Shown here one piece after another: positions 15,766 to 25,883 of a stretch of 64,000 nucleotides of DNA. The DNA comes from Sphingobacteriales bacterium. Lineage in GTDB: Bacteria > Bacteroidota > Bacteroidia > Sphingobacteriales > Sphingobacteriaceae. Under the pieces are notes generated by a model. The model searched no databases. It was not told the DNA's origin and worked only from the letters and a program-made list of their open reading frames with translations. The stretch lies in contig JAQBOG010000032.1 of assembly GCA_028288165.1 (NCBI GenBank), positions 1-64,000 on the forward strand. Direction: 5' to 3'. Numbering within the stretch: position 1 is the first letter of the stretch; the number at the start of each line of letters is the position of its first letter. The translations under genes were made by a program, and so were the position numbers.

Positions 15766-17670
15766 TCACTGAGCAACTAATATCAATTTCTCATTGTCTG
15801 CTTCATATGCGGATTGATATAAATTAACCAGATCTTGATATTTATCTGCCGGATAGACCCCTTCTTTGAGCTTCATTTTTCGGGTATACTTTATTATTTC
15901 ACCTTTTTGCTCTACGGTTGATCTATAGGTTCCACAAGTTGATTCTATATTATGATTATCTGGCTTAAAGTCTATTTTAAAACCTTGTGGAAGTATAAAA
16001 GTAGTTACATCCACATCTACGTAACCCCGATTAATTTTAACCGCAGAAGTTCTATTAGAGATTTCTTTTTGAGGGCTTTGTCTGTTCATCATATTTAATG
16101 GGAGGTAAAGTTGTTTCCCATTTATTGAAGCATAATTCCGGGCTTTTAACGTAATTGTTTCGGTTGTAACCGGATGAATACTTTTATCCTGAGTAATTTT
16201 AAAAGATTGTATTTCAGCGTTATCTATACTGTAAAAGTCTGAAAACTTTTTAAGCTGTTCAGCTAAAGGTTCGTTCACTATACTTGATCTATTATCATAC
16301 TGCGATCCAGTAAAAGTGGTTACGATATTGCCGCTCAAGTTTCCTTCTGCATCAATTTCAAAAGTGGCTATGCGGTTTTGTAAGCTTTGCTCGTCTGTAA
16401 ATTTGGGGGTACGTATTAGCTTACCACCACTTTTAGTGCAGATAAGTGCTAATCGATCATCCGTAAAATCGCCTAAATATCCGAATGGATTTTCCTTGTT
16501 GGTACAATCAACCCATGTGGTGTCATTCTTGAAGGGAATACAAAGAATCACATGGTTAAACTGATCCATGCTTGCAAAATCTAGTAGGGCATTATGTTTG
16601 TAATCATCACCATAAATTACGGCATAATAAGAATCAATGCCTGCAACTTTTAACAAGCCTTGTGTATAATTTGCCAATCCTTTACAGTCACCGTAGCTCG
16701 TTCTATCAACATCTTCTGCTTTAAAAGGTTGGTAGCCGCCAATCCCTATTTGAACCCCTACATATCGAGTTTTTTGCTGCATGTATTCATAAATTTTTTT
16801 AGCTTTTAATTTAGGATCAGAAATATTTAGGGTCAATTCTCTAATATAATTGGCAGTAGCTTCTGGAATTGTATTTCTATCTTTTAGTAATTTATCATTC
16901 ATCCAGTTTCCCATTTCATTCCAGTTTGTAAATGAGCCAGTTACACCCATATATTTAAAAGTATTTGGGGCAATGCGTACGGATGTTAATATTTCTTCTG
17001 GACTAGGGCTATAAGGTTCATAACGGGAAGCTTCTAGGTTTTTTGCTTTCCAGATATAGGTTGTGAAATCACCTGATTTGTAAATCTTAACTGAGTCCCC
17101 GGTATACCTATTTTCTCGATAACGAATTGAAAAATTGGGCTTACTACTAAATTGGAGCGTGGCATTTTCCACTGATACATCTGATGAATGTTTTGGAAAC
17201 CAATCTGGGAAAACCATACTTTGTTTAGCGTGTATTTCATATTCATAAACTACTGTGTATGGGTAAACAGTTACAGCAGGCCTGAATATTTTTGCACGTG
17301 AATCTTCAAACAATGAAAATCCGTTTGCTGTGCTCACGTCTTTAAAATCCTTTTCGGAAATTTTACCTACCGGGATAGAAAACTTATCATACACCACGCC
17401 TTTTACTGATTTTATTTGTTGGCTTTTATTATACCATATGTATAATCCGCCTTCATCATCGCCATTTTTATTTAATATGGTTGTGGCAATTTTATAACGA
17501 TAGGTTACATCATCCAAATCCTTGACATTAATATTCAGTTCCATATTTCTTACAACTGCGCTAGCTCTTGTAAGTAGCTCTTTCGGGATTTGAGCTACCT
17601 GGTAATTAGTTTGGCTTTTGACAGAAAGTGTAGCACAAATAAGTATGCTGAAAATTAGTTTTTGTTTCAT
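15766..17670 (-). CDS. DUF3857/transglutaminase-like exported protein, intact triad
   Basis: A 634-residue protein with a signal peptide (about residues 1-19), an N-terminal DUF3857 domain, a transglutaminase core and a C-terminal beta domain. The papain-like triad is visible: Cys in SYGDCKGL (about 327), His in FNHVIL (about 372) and Asp in WVDCTN (about 387). The reaction is unknown; peptidase activity, or amide formation as in transglutaminases, is possible by fold. It overlaps the upstream paralogue by ATGA (17667-17670), so they form an operon. Such pairs are common in Bacteroidota. Confidence 0.88.
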   Translation of the reverse strand: MKQKLIFSILICATLSVKSQTNYQVAQIPKELLTRASAVVRNMELNINVKDLDDVTYRYKIATTILNKNGDDEGGLYIWYNKSQQIKSVKGVVYDKFSIPVGKISEKDFKDVSTANGFSLFEDSRAKIFRPAVTVYPYTVVYEYEIHAKQSMVFPDWFPKHSSDVSVENATLQFSSKPNFSIRYRENRYTGDSVKIYKSGDFTTYIWKAKNLEASRYEPYSPSPEEILTSVRIAPNTFKYMGVTGSFTNWNEMGNWMNDKLLKDRNTIPEATANYIRELTLNISDPKLKAKKIYEYMQQKTRYVGVQIGIGGYQPFKAEDVDRTSYGDCKGLANYTQGLLKVAGIDSYYAVIYGDDYKHNALLDFASMDQFNHVILCIPFKNDTTWVDCTNKENPFGYLGDFTDDRLALICTKSGGKLIRTPKFTDEQSLQNRIATFEIDAEGNLSGNIVTTFTGSQYDNRSSIVNEPLAEQLKKFSDFYSIDNAEIQSFKITQDKSIHPVTTETITLKARNYASINGKQLYLPLNMMNRQSPQKEISNRTSAVKINRGYVDVDVTTFILPQGFKIDFKPDNHNIESTCGTYRSTVEQKGEIIKYTRKMKLKEGVYPADKYQDLVNLYQSAYEADNEKLILVAQ

Positions 17671-19634
17671 TTAGCCTTTTGGAATATAATATCCGTTTTT
17701 TGTAGTTGAATAATTTTATTGTATAACTCCTTTAAAGCTGGATATTCCTCTGAGGTGTAAATAGCTTTGCTTAATTGCTTTATCTCAGAGAATGTAAACT
17801 TGTTGCCTTCTTCCAATGTATTAGAAATGAATCTTCCTCCACCATCAGGTAGGGCCAATGATAAGTTAACAGGTTGATTAATTACAGAGAATTTATCAGG
17901 AAGTGTTATATTAATTATTATTCGGCTGTCTTCCACCGCACCTAAATCAACTGGATAAGATCTTTCATTCAACTTAAATGGATTTTCAGGTATTCGGTCC
18001 ATGAAGAATGGGTTGAAGTAAAATTTTTCCTTATTTAAATTGTCAAAAGCATCCATTTCGATCGTATACACTTCACCTAATGGTTTCTCTAAGCTATCAA
18101 GGTTGGATATTTCCGATTTTAATATCTTAATTTTAGGTAATTTTTCATCTAGGTTTTCAACAAACTCTTCTAAAGAATTAAAGTTTTTGATGATTTTACG
18201 TTGACCTAATGCCTCATATCCCATCGAGAATTTAGTGATTGTTCCTTTGAACTTTCCGTTATCCTGTAAAGTTAGGTCTGCAATATAATGTTTCGTTCTT
18301 TTTTGAGAAGCAACCATGTCTATCCAATAAGATGGTTTCGTGAAACTGATTACTCTCCCTTGATCATTGATGCATCTTAATGGTAGTAATCCAAAAGGTA
18401 ATAAAGGTTCGGTGGCATCAAGAAGATAGGTTTTACCCTCTATATCAAGTTTTACAACAACATAATCAAAATTACTTAGGGTTGGATACAGCTTATTAAC
18501 GAATCCATTATTTCTGGTGGAAAGGATAACGGTTTCTGGATTTAAACCAGCAGCGTTCAATGCAGCGGCTAATGATAAATTTATATCACCAGATGAACCT
18601 GTATGTGATTCATAGGCTTTTTTAATGCTCTCACTATACTTTTCTTCCTGATTATTCCATTTGAACCAAGCTTTAATATATTCATATACGGCTTTGGCTT
18701 TTGAAAGTCCGTCTGTTTTATCGGCCAATAAAGTAACAACTTGATCTTTAAACAAATCTTTCTTCTTAATCTGACTTCCGAAATACTCATATTTTTTTAG
18801 CAAGGCATCTACGTCCTTCCAATCTTGTGTTATTTTATGCTTAAGGCCACGAGAATCCGTTATCAATGATAATTCGAAATTAATGGCAGACAAGAAGTTT
18901 TCAGGAGCCGTCATGTTTTCCTCAATTACAAATGCTGGAATATTTTCCATCCGGTAGGTAATTTTAGAACAATCTGCTTTAAAGCCGCCCCCAGGGCTAT
19001 AGCAGTCTTTCTCAAGCAGCGCTTCGTTTTTACTCAGCTTTAATGGGCCGGTTAATGATACATTGTATTCATACACGGCGGGGATATGTACTAAATATTC
19101 CGAATACACTTTGGGCAATTCACTTTGAAAATCCCATTTTCTAAGTGTATGATGATAGGGAGATCGCAATGTGTATTTATATTCGATAACACAACCTTCT
19201 TGTAAATTGGGCATGGCGAATTTTATGTATGTCCAGTGTTTATTCTTTTTTTCTTTAAATACTTTAGAGGCATCAAAAGATTGCTTTTGAATCATTCCAT
19301 TATTGTCTTTATAGAAAGTGATTGCCTCAATGTCTTTTACAGTTTCAAAAGTATTATTGTCTCCATAATAAATTGGAATTAGGATATCACCATTTGAGAA
19401 ACCCTTACTTTTAAAAATTTTAATTTTTGTATGATATTTAAATTGGATATTTTCCTGATCGTCATCAGTTATTCGAGCATCTCCAAATTCATTTAGAACA
19501 ACGGCATTAGCACTAGTATCTTTTGAGTATGATTTCATCTCCATTTCTGCCTGGCTGATGGTCCATTCTTTAAAATCTTGTGCTTTAAGCTGGAATGAGT
19601 AAAGTATAAAAATAATTAGTAAATATTTTTTCAT
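17667..19634 (-). CDS. DUF3857/transglutaminase-like exported protein, degenerate triad
   Basis: A paralogue of the next gene with the same layout: signal peptide (about 1-18), DUF3857 domain, transglutaminase-like core and C-terminal beta region. It has 655 aa. The catalytic positions are changed. SSGDINLSL (about 349) has no Cys where the partner has GDCKG, and FDYVVV (about 391) replaces FNHVIL, losing His. The Asp in LLDATE (about 407) is kept. It is therefore probably a pseudoenzyme or binding partner of its neighbour. First gene of a two-gene operon. Confidence 0.85.
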   Translation of the reverse strand: MKKYLLIIFILYSFQLKAQDFKEWTISQAEMEMKSYSKDTSANAVVLNEFGDARITDDDQENIQFKYHTKIKIFKSKGFSNGDILIPIYYGDNNTFETVKDIEAITFYKDNNGMIQKQSFDASKVFKEKKNKHWTYIKFAMPNLQEGCVIEYKYTLRSPYHHTLRKWDFQSELPKVYSEYLVHIPAVYEYNVSLTGPLKLSKNEALLEKDCYSPGGGFKADCSKITYRMENIPAFVIEENMTAPENFLSAINFELSLITDSRGLKHKITQDWKDVDALLKKYEYFGSQIKKKDLFKDQVVTLLADKTDGLSKAKAVYEYIKAWFKWNNQEEKYSESIKKAYESHTGSSGDINLSLAAALNAAGLNPETVILSTRNNGFVNKLYPTLSNFDYVVVKLDIEGKTYLLDATEPLLPFGLLPLRCINDQGRVISFTKPSYWIDMVASQKRTKHYIADLTLQDNGKFKGTITKFSMGYEALGQRKIIKNFNSLEEFVENLDEKLPKIKILKSEISNLDSLEKPLGEVYTIEMDAFDNLNKEKFYFNPFFMDRIPENPFKLNERSYPVDLGAVEDSRIIINITLPDKFSVINQPVNLSLALPDGGGRFISNTLEEGNKFTFSEIKQLSKAIYTSEEYPALKELYNKIIQLQKTDIIFQKAK

Positions 19635-19766
19635 CTTCGATTAAAATTTTGCTGAAAAATAACAATTTTTAAACAAATTGATTCTTTAATCTGTGAAATA
19701 GAAAAAAATAATTTCTAAACTCTTTCACCTGCTTTTTTCCGACATTTAGTGCTTTAAATATATCTC

Positions 19767-20741
19767 ATGAAATTAAACCTAAAACGCCCGCTGGCATTTT
19801 TTGATCTGGAAACCACAGGTGTTAATGTTGCTTCTGACAGAATTGTAGAAATATCTATACTTAAAGCTCTGCCCGATGGTACAGAAGAGGTTAAAACCAT
19901 GCGTATTAATCCTGGAATACCTATACCGCTTGAATCATCACTAATTCATGGAATTTATGATGAAGACATTAAAGATGCGCCCACCTTTAAACAAGTAGGA
20001 GAGGAGTTCGCCCGTTTTTTAGATGATAGCGATTTAGCAGGTTATAACTCTAATAAGTTCGACATCCCAGTACTTTTAGAAGAATTTTTAAGGGCCGGAA
20101 TTGATTTTGATTTAGAGAACCGTCATTTTGTAGATGTGCAGAACGTGTTTCATCAAATGGAGCAACGAACTTTAAAAGCTGCTTATCAATTTTATTGTGG
20201 TAAAAATATAGAAAATGCCCATTCTGCAGAGGCGGATATCAAAGCAACATATGAAGTACTACTAGCACAAATAGACAAGTACCAGGATGTAGAATTTGAG
20301 GATAAAAAAGGTAATAAAAGCAAGCCAGTTCAAAACGACGTAGCAGCATTACATGCCTTTACAAATATGAATAAAGTGGTAGATTTTGCTGGCAGACTTG
20401 TTTATAATGAGAATGGTGATGAAACTATCAATTTTGGTAAACACAAAGGTAAATGTGTGGAAGAAGTATTTAACACTGAACCAAGCTATTACAATTGGAT
20501 GAAAAACGGCGATTTCCCATTATATACTAAACGTTGCCTGGATAAAATTTGGGTGAGATGGAATGGCAAAAAAGAGAAATTGAAAATTGAAAGGCAAACT
20601 AAAATATCCATTGAAAATGCAAAGCCTGCTCCTCAACCACAAGCTCCTCGTCAACCTAGTCATGTTAAACCAAAAGAAGAAGAGCCTAAACCAATAGATA
20701 ACAGCATGCTTGAGCAACTGAAAATGAAGTTTGGAAAATAA
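19767..20741 (+). CDS. DnaQ-like 3'-5' exonuclease (DEDDh) with C-terminal DUF3820-like domain
   Basis: A 3'-5' exonuclease of the DNA polymerase III epsilon family, probably acting on DNA in repair or proofreading. FFDLETTG (about 11-18) provides Exo I, GYNSNKFDIPVL Exo II, and HSAEADIKAT Exo III, with the His of the DEDDh type. After a linker, INFGKHKGKCVEEVF..YYNWM (about 225-260) matches the small DUF3820-type domain found at the end of exonuclease X-like proteins. The tail is Lys/Pro/Gln-rich and probably disordered. Single gene, convergent with metE. Confidence 0.88.
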   Translation: MKLNLKRPLAFFDLETTGVNVASDRIVEISILKALPDGTEEVKTMRINPGIPIPLESSLIHGIYDEDIKDAPTFKQVGEEFARFLDDSDLAGYNSNKFDIPVLLEEFLRAGIDFDLENRHFVDVQNVFHQMEQRTLKAAYQFYCGKNIENAHSAEADIKATYEVLLAQIDKYQDVEFEDKKGNKSKPVQNDVAALHAFTNMNKVVDFAGRLVYNENGDETINFGKHKGKCVEEVFNTEPSYYNWMKNGDFPLYTKRCLDKIWVRWNGKKEKLKIERQTKISIENAKPAPQPQAPRQPSHVKPKEEEPKPIDNSMLEQLKMKFGK

Positions 20742-20814
20742 AATATAAAAAACGATGTGACGCATACATTGCGTGAGATCGCTTTTTTACAACCTGTTCT
20801 TTTAGGTCAACCAC

Positions 20815-23154
20815 CTAGTTAACACATTCGCGAAGTTTTTTCGCTGCAGCAACCATTTCAATAAGCGCTTTTTTGGTTTCGTCCCAATGGCGTGTTTTTA
20901 GTCCGCAATCTGGGTTTACCCATAATTGATCTACAGGAATAAACCGTTTGGCTTTGTTCATTAAATCAACCATTTCTGCTTTTGATGGAACTCTCGGTGA
21001 ATGAATATCATAAATTCCCGGCCCTATCTCATTTGGATAGTTAAAATCAGCAAATACATCTAACAAATCCATTTGTGATCTGGAACATTCGATGGTAATT
21101 ACATCTGCATCCATGTCGGAAATGTGTTGGATGATATCATTAAACTCTGAATAGCACATGTGTGTATGAATTTGAGTTTCATCGTTAACCCCACTTGCCG
21201 AAATTCTGAATGCATTCACTGCCCAACTTAAATATGCTTGCCATTGTGATTTTCGAAGTGGCAAGCCTTCGCGTAGGGCGGGTTCGTCGATTTGAATGAT
21301 TTTTATTCCCGCTTTTTCAAGATCTAAAACCTCATCTCGTATGGCCAAGGCAATTTGGTTACAGGTTTCAGATCGTGGTTGATCATTGCGCACAAACGAC
21401 CACTGAAGAATCGTCACTGGGCCGGTAAGCATGCCTTTCACTACTTTTGAGCTTAAAGATTGTGCATACACCGACCAGAAAACAGTCATCGGCTTTGGGC
21501 GATGTACATCTCCATAAATGATTGGCGGCTTTACACAACGCGAACCATAACTTTGTACCCAGCCGTTTTTTGAGAAAGCGAAACCCGCCAATTGTTCTCC
21601 AAAGTATTCAACCATGTCATTTCTTTCAAACTCTCCATGAACAAGAACATCTAGCCCTATTTCTTCTTGCCATACAATAGATTGCTTTGTTTCTTCCGCA
21701 ATCAATTTATTATATTCTATAAGAGTCAATTCGCCTTTTTTATATTGTGACCTCCAGCTTCTAACCAATGGAGTTTGAGGAAAAGAGCCAATAGTAGTTG
21801 TTGGAAATAGGGGCAGATTTAATTTTCTTTTTTGGCTATACTTACGTGATGCAAATGACTGATTACGCTGTGCATCGCGAATAGTAATTTCTTTAACACG
21901 TTGCTTTACATCATAGTTATGGATCAATAATGAAGTTTCCTTGCTTCTAATGACATCCTGATTGTTTTTGAGTTTGGTTATAATCTCTATGTTTGTAGGA
22001 TCAGTCTTATTTTTTTGATTAGTAAGATCCAAGCTTGCCAATTGTTTAAGCAGTACTACTTCATCTACTTTTTGTTTGGCAAATGACATCCATTGCTTCA
22101 CTTCTGAAGGCAAGGTTTTTTCATCGTTTTCTAACTTTAAATCACATGGTGAATGAATTAAAGAACAAGAAGGAGATATGAAAATTCGCTCTTTTCCAAT
22201 TTTCTGAATGGCAGAGTTTATTAAATCTAAGGAAATAATGAAGTCATTCTTCCAAATGTTGCGACCGTCAACCACACCCAATGATAGTTTCATTCTTTCA
22301 GGAAGCATTTCTAAAATGCCGTTCAGTTGATCCGGACATCTTACCAAATCAATATGTAATGCATGTACAGGTAAAGTAACGGCAGTATTTAAGTTGTCTT
22401 TTAGTCCTTCAAAATAGGTGGTTAAAATAATTTTTATGGCTGGGAATTGTTTTCGTATCTCCGTATAGACATACACAAATGCTTTCTTTTCTGCTGGAGA
22501 TAGATCAAGAGAAAGATAGGGTTCATCAAATTGGATCCACTCTACATGTAAATTTGAAAGCTTTTGCAGAATATCCAGATAAACTGGAAGTAAATTTTTG
22601 ATTAGTTCGATTCTGTGAAAACCGCTTTCTTTTTCTTTCCCTAGAAGTAGATAAGTCACTGGACCGATGATTACAGGTTTAGTGATGATGCCAGCTTGCT
22701 TTGCCTCATAAAACTCATCGACTATTTTAGTAGAGAACAGTTTAAATACTTGATTTTTTGTGAATTCTGGAACCAGGTAGTGATAATTGGTATCAAACCA
22801 TTTAGTCATTTCCATTGCGGTGATATCTAAATCCTCTTTCTGGTAACCTCGGGCCATCGAAAAGTAGAGATCCAATTCACTGTTTTTGGTGCTGAGAATT
22901 ATCTTATGGAACCTTTCTGGAATAGCCCCAACGGTAAACGACATATCTAATACTTGATCATAGAATGAGAAGTCATTGGAGGGAATTAGATCAATTCCAG
23001 CGTTTTTTTGAAGTTGCCAGTTTTCGTGTCGCAGGGTTTTGCCAATCTGCATTAATTGTTTGTTGGTGATAGTATTTGACCAATACTGTTCACAAGCCTT
23101 TTTCAGCTCTCTGTTACTACCAATTCGCGGGTAGCCAAGATTGTTTGTTAGCAT
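20815..23154 (-). CDS. metE: Cobalamin-independent methionine synthase
   Basis: Transfers a methyl group from 5-methyltetrahydropteroyl-triglutamate to homocysteine, making methionine without B12. It has 779 residues in two barrel halves: the N-terminal part starts NLGYPRIGSNRELKK, and the catalytic half carries TTTIGSFPQTPLVR. Zinc ligands are seen in HTHMCYSE (His and Cys), TIECSRS (Glu) and NPDCGLKTR (Cys near 750). A cobalamin riboswitch precedes the gene, so expression should fall when B12 is available, presumably because a B12-dependent MetH exists elsewhere. Confidence 0.97.
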   Translation of the reverse strand: MLTNNLGYPRIGSNRELKKACEQYWSNTITNKQLMQIGKTLRHENWQLQKNAGIDLIPSNDFSFYDQVLDMSFTVGAIPERFHKIILSTKNSELDLYFSMARGYQKEDLDITAMEMTKWFDTNYHYLVPEFTKNQVFKLFSTKIVDEFYEAKQAGIITKPVIIGPVTYLLLGKEKESGFHRIELIKNLLPVYLDILQKLSNLHVEWIQFDEPYLSLDLSPAEKKAFVYVYTEIRKQFPAIKIILTTYFEGLKDNLNTAVTLPVHALHIDLVRCPDQLNGILEMLPERMKLSLGVVDGRNIWKNDFIISLDLINSAIQKIGKERIFISPSCSLIHSPCDLKLENDEKTLPSEVKQWMSFAKQKVDEVVLLKQLASLDLTNQKNKTDPTNIEIITKLKNNQDVIRSKETSLLIHNYDVKQRVKEITIRDAQRNQSFASRKYSQKRKLNLPLFPTTTIGSFPQTPLVRSWRSQYKKGELTLIEYNKLIAEETKQSIVWQEEIGLDVLVHGEFERNDMVEYFGEQLAGFAFSKNGWVQSYGSRCVKPPIIYGDVHRPKPMTVFWSVYAQSLSSKVVKGMLTGPVTILQWSFVRNDQPRSETCNQIALAIRDEVLDLEKAGIKIIQIDEPALREGLPLRKSQWQAYLSWAVNAFRISASGVNDETQIHTHMCYSEFNDIIQHISDMDADVITIECSRSQMDLLDVFADFNYPNEIGPGIYDIHSPRVPSKAEMVDLMNKAKRFIPVDQLWVNPDCGLKTRHWDETKKALIEMVAAAKKLRECVN

Positions 23155-23330
23155 TTTTTTAGCTTTAAATGATTAAATATTAGAGCTCTTTGCTATTTCA
23201 AAATGCTAAAGCGGAGAAGAAAGAAAGGAAAAGTTTGGTCGAAACAGGAGTGCCGACATCAATTAAAATGTTTGCAAACAAATCATACCTAACTAAGCTT
23301 CAAATCGCGGAAGCATTGTCAAATCGATAA

Positions 23331-23505
23331 ATGGCAGGTCTCCTGACTTGTAACATTTTCACCATCCTTCCCATTTATAAAACAGTGGATATTATTGGTG
23401 AAAATTTTGTTTGTTACTTACAGTTGCGCGACAGTTCGTGATTTACACACGATTCCCTTTTAATTTACAGTTAAGTAAAGCCTTTTCCGGTTGATGGAAT
23501 ATGTA
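23331..23505 (-). ncRNA. Cobalamin riboswitch controlling metE
   Basis: Read on the minus strand, the order of conserved elements is that of a B12 riboswitch. First comes AAAGGGAA, then a GTG..CAC arm, then CGCGCAACTGTAAG. A CCACTG / TGGGAAGG pair follows, then GGTGAAAA, and finally the box AGTCAGGAGACCTGCC ending at 23333. It starts just after the predicted transcription start and ends about 180 nt before the metE ATG. Control of a B12-independent enzyme by this class is well known. Confidence 0.93.
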
Positions 23506-23522
23506 AAGAACTAATTTGTTCA

Positions 23523-23530
23523 CAAACATA
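23523..23530 (-). promoter_or_regulatory. -7 box of the riboswitch-metE transcript
   Basis: The minus strand reads TATGTTTG, an exact TAnnTTTG match placed directly before the riboswitch 5' end. The predicted start is near 23516. Confidence 0.6.
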
Positions 23531-23549
23531 CAATATTTTGATACGTGGG

Positions 23550-24233
23550 TTATTTTTTATTTACTAAAGCCGTAAGGTTGGGGATATAAGTTTCAGCAAC
23601 AGGAATGGTGTTTCCTTGAATATGAACCTGATGTCTCTCTATTTTATCAATTTTATTAAGTGAAGCCATAAAAGAACGGTGTATCCTAATAAATTTTCCG
23701 GCAGGGAGAAGACTTTCAATTTCGCCAAATGTCATCCTGGAAAGTACACTTTTGTCTTTCAATATGAAACTGACGTAGTTGCCCGCTGCTTCAAGATATA
23801 AAATCTCATCAAAATGTATTTTTACCTGTTCGTAGCCGGTTTTCAAAAAAATGAAGTCATTCTGAATGCCTGGATTTCTTAAGTGAAAAAGTTCATGAGC
23901 TTTGTTGCATGCTTTAATAAATCTGCTCAGGGAAAAAGGTTTCAAAAGATAATCTACAGCATCAAGATCAAAACCATTTACTGCATGTTCTGAATAGGCA
24001 GTTGTGAATATTACCAGCGGCTTTACGTTTAAGCTTTTAACGAAATCAATGCCTGAAATGTCGGGCATTTTGATATCCAGAAAAACGATGTCTACTGGTT
24101 CTTTATTGATATAATCAATTGCTTTAAATGCATCAGTAAATTCAGCCTTAAGAGTTAGATACGGAACTTTTGCAGCATGAGATCGAACGATATCAAGTGC
24201 TATAGGTTCATCATCAACAGCAATTGCAAGCAT
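23550..24233 (-). CDS. LytTR-family response regulator
   Basis: A 227-residue two-component regulator. The receiver domain (about 1-120) has acidic residues DDE near position 8 and the phospho-acceptor D53 in VFLDIKMP, plus the conserved Thr and Lys (FTTAYS, LLKPF). The LytTR DNA-binding domain (about 130-227) contains ILYLEAAGNYVSF and FIRIHRSFMASLNKI. The kinase gene ends on the base before this ATG, so the pair is co-transcribed. The target genes are not identifiable here; LytTR sites are typically pairs of short direct repeats. Confidence 0.93.
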   Translation of the reverse strand: MLAIAVDDEPIALDIVRSHAAKVPYLTLKAEFTDAFKAIDYINKEPVDIVFLDIKMPDISGIDFVKSLNVKPLVIFTTAYSEHAVNGFDLDAVDYLLKPFSLSRFIKACNKAHELFHLRNPGIQNDFIFLKTGYEQVKIHFDEILYLEAAGNYVSFILKDKSVLSRMTFGEIESLLPAGKFIRIHRSFMASLNKIDKIERHQVHIQGNTIPVAETYIPNLTALVNKK

Positions 24234-25766
24234 CTATAAATTTAAGTTTATTGTTAAGTGAATAAAAAATTCTTTTGAGTTTTCCCGAATAATTAATTCA
24301 TGATTAGGGTAAAGTAGTAGCAAACGTTGTTTCACATTCGTAAGCCCAATTCCACTATGATCTTTTTCAGGATCGTTACTTGACTTCAAATGAATACTGT
24401 TGTGCACATCAAAATATAATACATTTTCCCGCGTTTGTAAAGTGATTTTTATGTGCGATGGTTCTCTTAAGCTAATACCATGTTTAAAAGCATTTTCAAT
24501 AAAAGGAATTAAAAGCATGGGCGCTATTTGTAAGTCCCCAATATGCTCATCAATCTGCCGCTGGATAATAATATCAGGAGAAGTCTGGGTGCGTAGCATT
24601 TGCAAATCAATGTAATTATTTAGGTAATCAATTTCTCGTTGCAACGAAATCCTGTCCTTCATGTTTTCCTGCAACATAAAACGCATCATGTCTCCCAATT
24701 TTTGAATTCCTTCACTTGTTCTATCTGCATTTTCTTGTATGGCTGTCCCGTAAAGGGTATTCAAAGCATTAAAGAGGAAATGAGGGTTAATTTGCGATCG
24801 CAAAAAATCAAAGTTGGCAGTTGATTTCCCCAATGCAGTTTTCAAATGCTTAATTTCTGACGTTTTCTCAAACCGATTTTTATAAACCGCCCAGGATATC
24901 GGTGCGGTCACTAATAACTGAAAACCAACATTAAATAAATTAATTATTGCCACGAACTCTCCGTTGTTTTGAAAAATAACAATAAGCAAGGTAAAGGGAA
25001 GGAAGCCAACACAGAGAATTAATGCTACTTTCAATAGATAAAAGGTAAAACGTTTTTGTTTCACTTTAACCTGTGGTATCAACGTATAAAATGAATACCA
25101 ATATAGCCCAATAGCGTACGGTATAATGAAACCGGCACTAGCAAGTATTTCTTTCGGAGCATGGGTGATAAGTAGTAAAAAGAAACCTATCATCCATAAG
25201 ATAAAAGCACTAATACAATCTCTCGTGACTTGCTGATGTTCACCTTGAACCTTGTCAGTATAGACTAATAGATATTGGGCAGTGTATTTCATAACCGAAT
25301 ACAAAGAATACATCATGAGCAGCCAAAATGAGTATACAAAGCTTGATTTGAAGAGTTGACTATATACCTCATCATCTGATTTGAAATCAGCGAATAAGTA
25401 GCCTTGAATCCAAGTGTCAGCTATCCCAAAAGCTAATCCCATCAGGGCAAATATGGTAAGTGTATAAATGGTGTTTAGAGCAATATTTTCTTTTCTTAAA
25501 AAAGCTGGTACGATATAATAATTGAGTAGTAGGTAACTGCAGTATAAGAACGTGTACTTAACTATTTGAGGAAAGAAATAGTTTGCAAAATAAGATTGTA
25601 TCAAATGACGTTGTTCGAATTCGTAACTATAAGGAGTCCAATTAGATGAAAAATCCCCATCGGTGGCACCAGATACCAAAACAAAGATTGAAAATACATA
25701 CACACAGGTAGCAGCCCAGAATTCAATTTTATGGAGGTCGACGGATTTCTTTATAAATTCTTTCAT
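24234..25766 (-). CDS. LytS-type membrane sensor histidine kinase
   Basis: A 510-residue kinase with a large N-terminal membrane region (about seven to eight hydrophobic helices between residues 18 and 295). It is followed by the His_kinase domain: LRSQINPHFLFNALNTLYG carries the phosphorylated His near 327. An HATPase domain follows, with an N-box (PFIENAFKHGI) and GIGLTNVKQRL. No known extracellular sensor domain is visible, so the membrane bundle is probably the sensor. It abuts the LytTR regulator without a gap. Confidence 0.92.
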   Translation of the reverse strand: MKEFIKKSVDLHKIEFWAATCVYVFSIFVLVSGATDGDFSSNWTPYSYEFEQRHLIQSYFANYFFPQIVKYTFLYCSYLLLNYYIVPAFLRKENIALNTIYTLTIFALMGLAFGIADTWIQGYLFADFKSDDEVYSQLFKSSFVYSFWLLMMYSLYSVMKYTAQYLLVYTDKVQGEHQQVTRDCISAFILWMIGFFLLLITHAPKEILASAGFIIPYAIGLYWYSFYTLIPQVKVKQKRFTFYLLKVALILCVGFLPFTLLIVIFQNNGEFVAIINLFNVGFQLLVTAPISWAVYKNRFEKTSEIKHLKTALGKSTANFDFLRSQINPHFLFNALNTLYGTAIQENADRTSEGIQKLGDMMRFMLQENMKDRISLQREIDYLNNYIDLQMLRTQTSPDIIIQRQIDEHIGDLQIAPMLLIPFIENAFKHGISLREPSHIKITLQTRENVLYFDVHNSIHLKSSNDPEKDHSGIGLTNVKQRLLLLYPNHELIIRENSKEFFIHLTINLNL

Positions 25767-25883
25767 GTTGATATTAATTTGTGATACAATAATACCAGTA
25801 CATGTTCTTTAGATTAAATAAATGTGACGAAACTGCTGATAATTGTGATGGATTACTTTAAAAAAAGATCCTCGTATTGAAAG

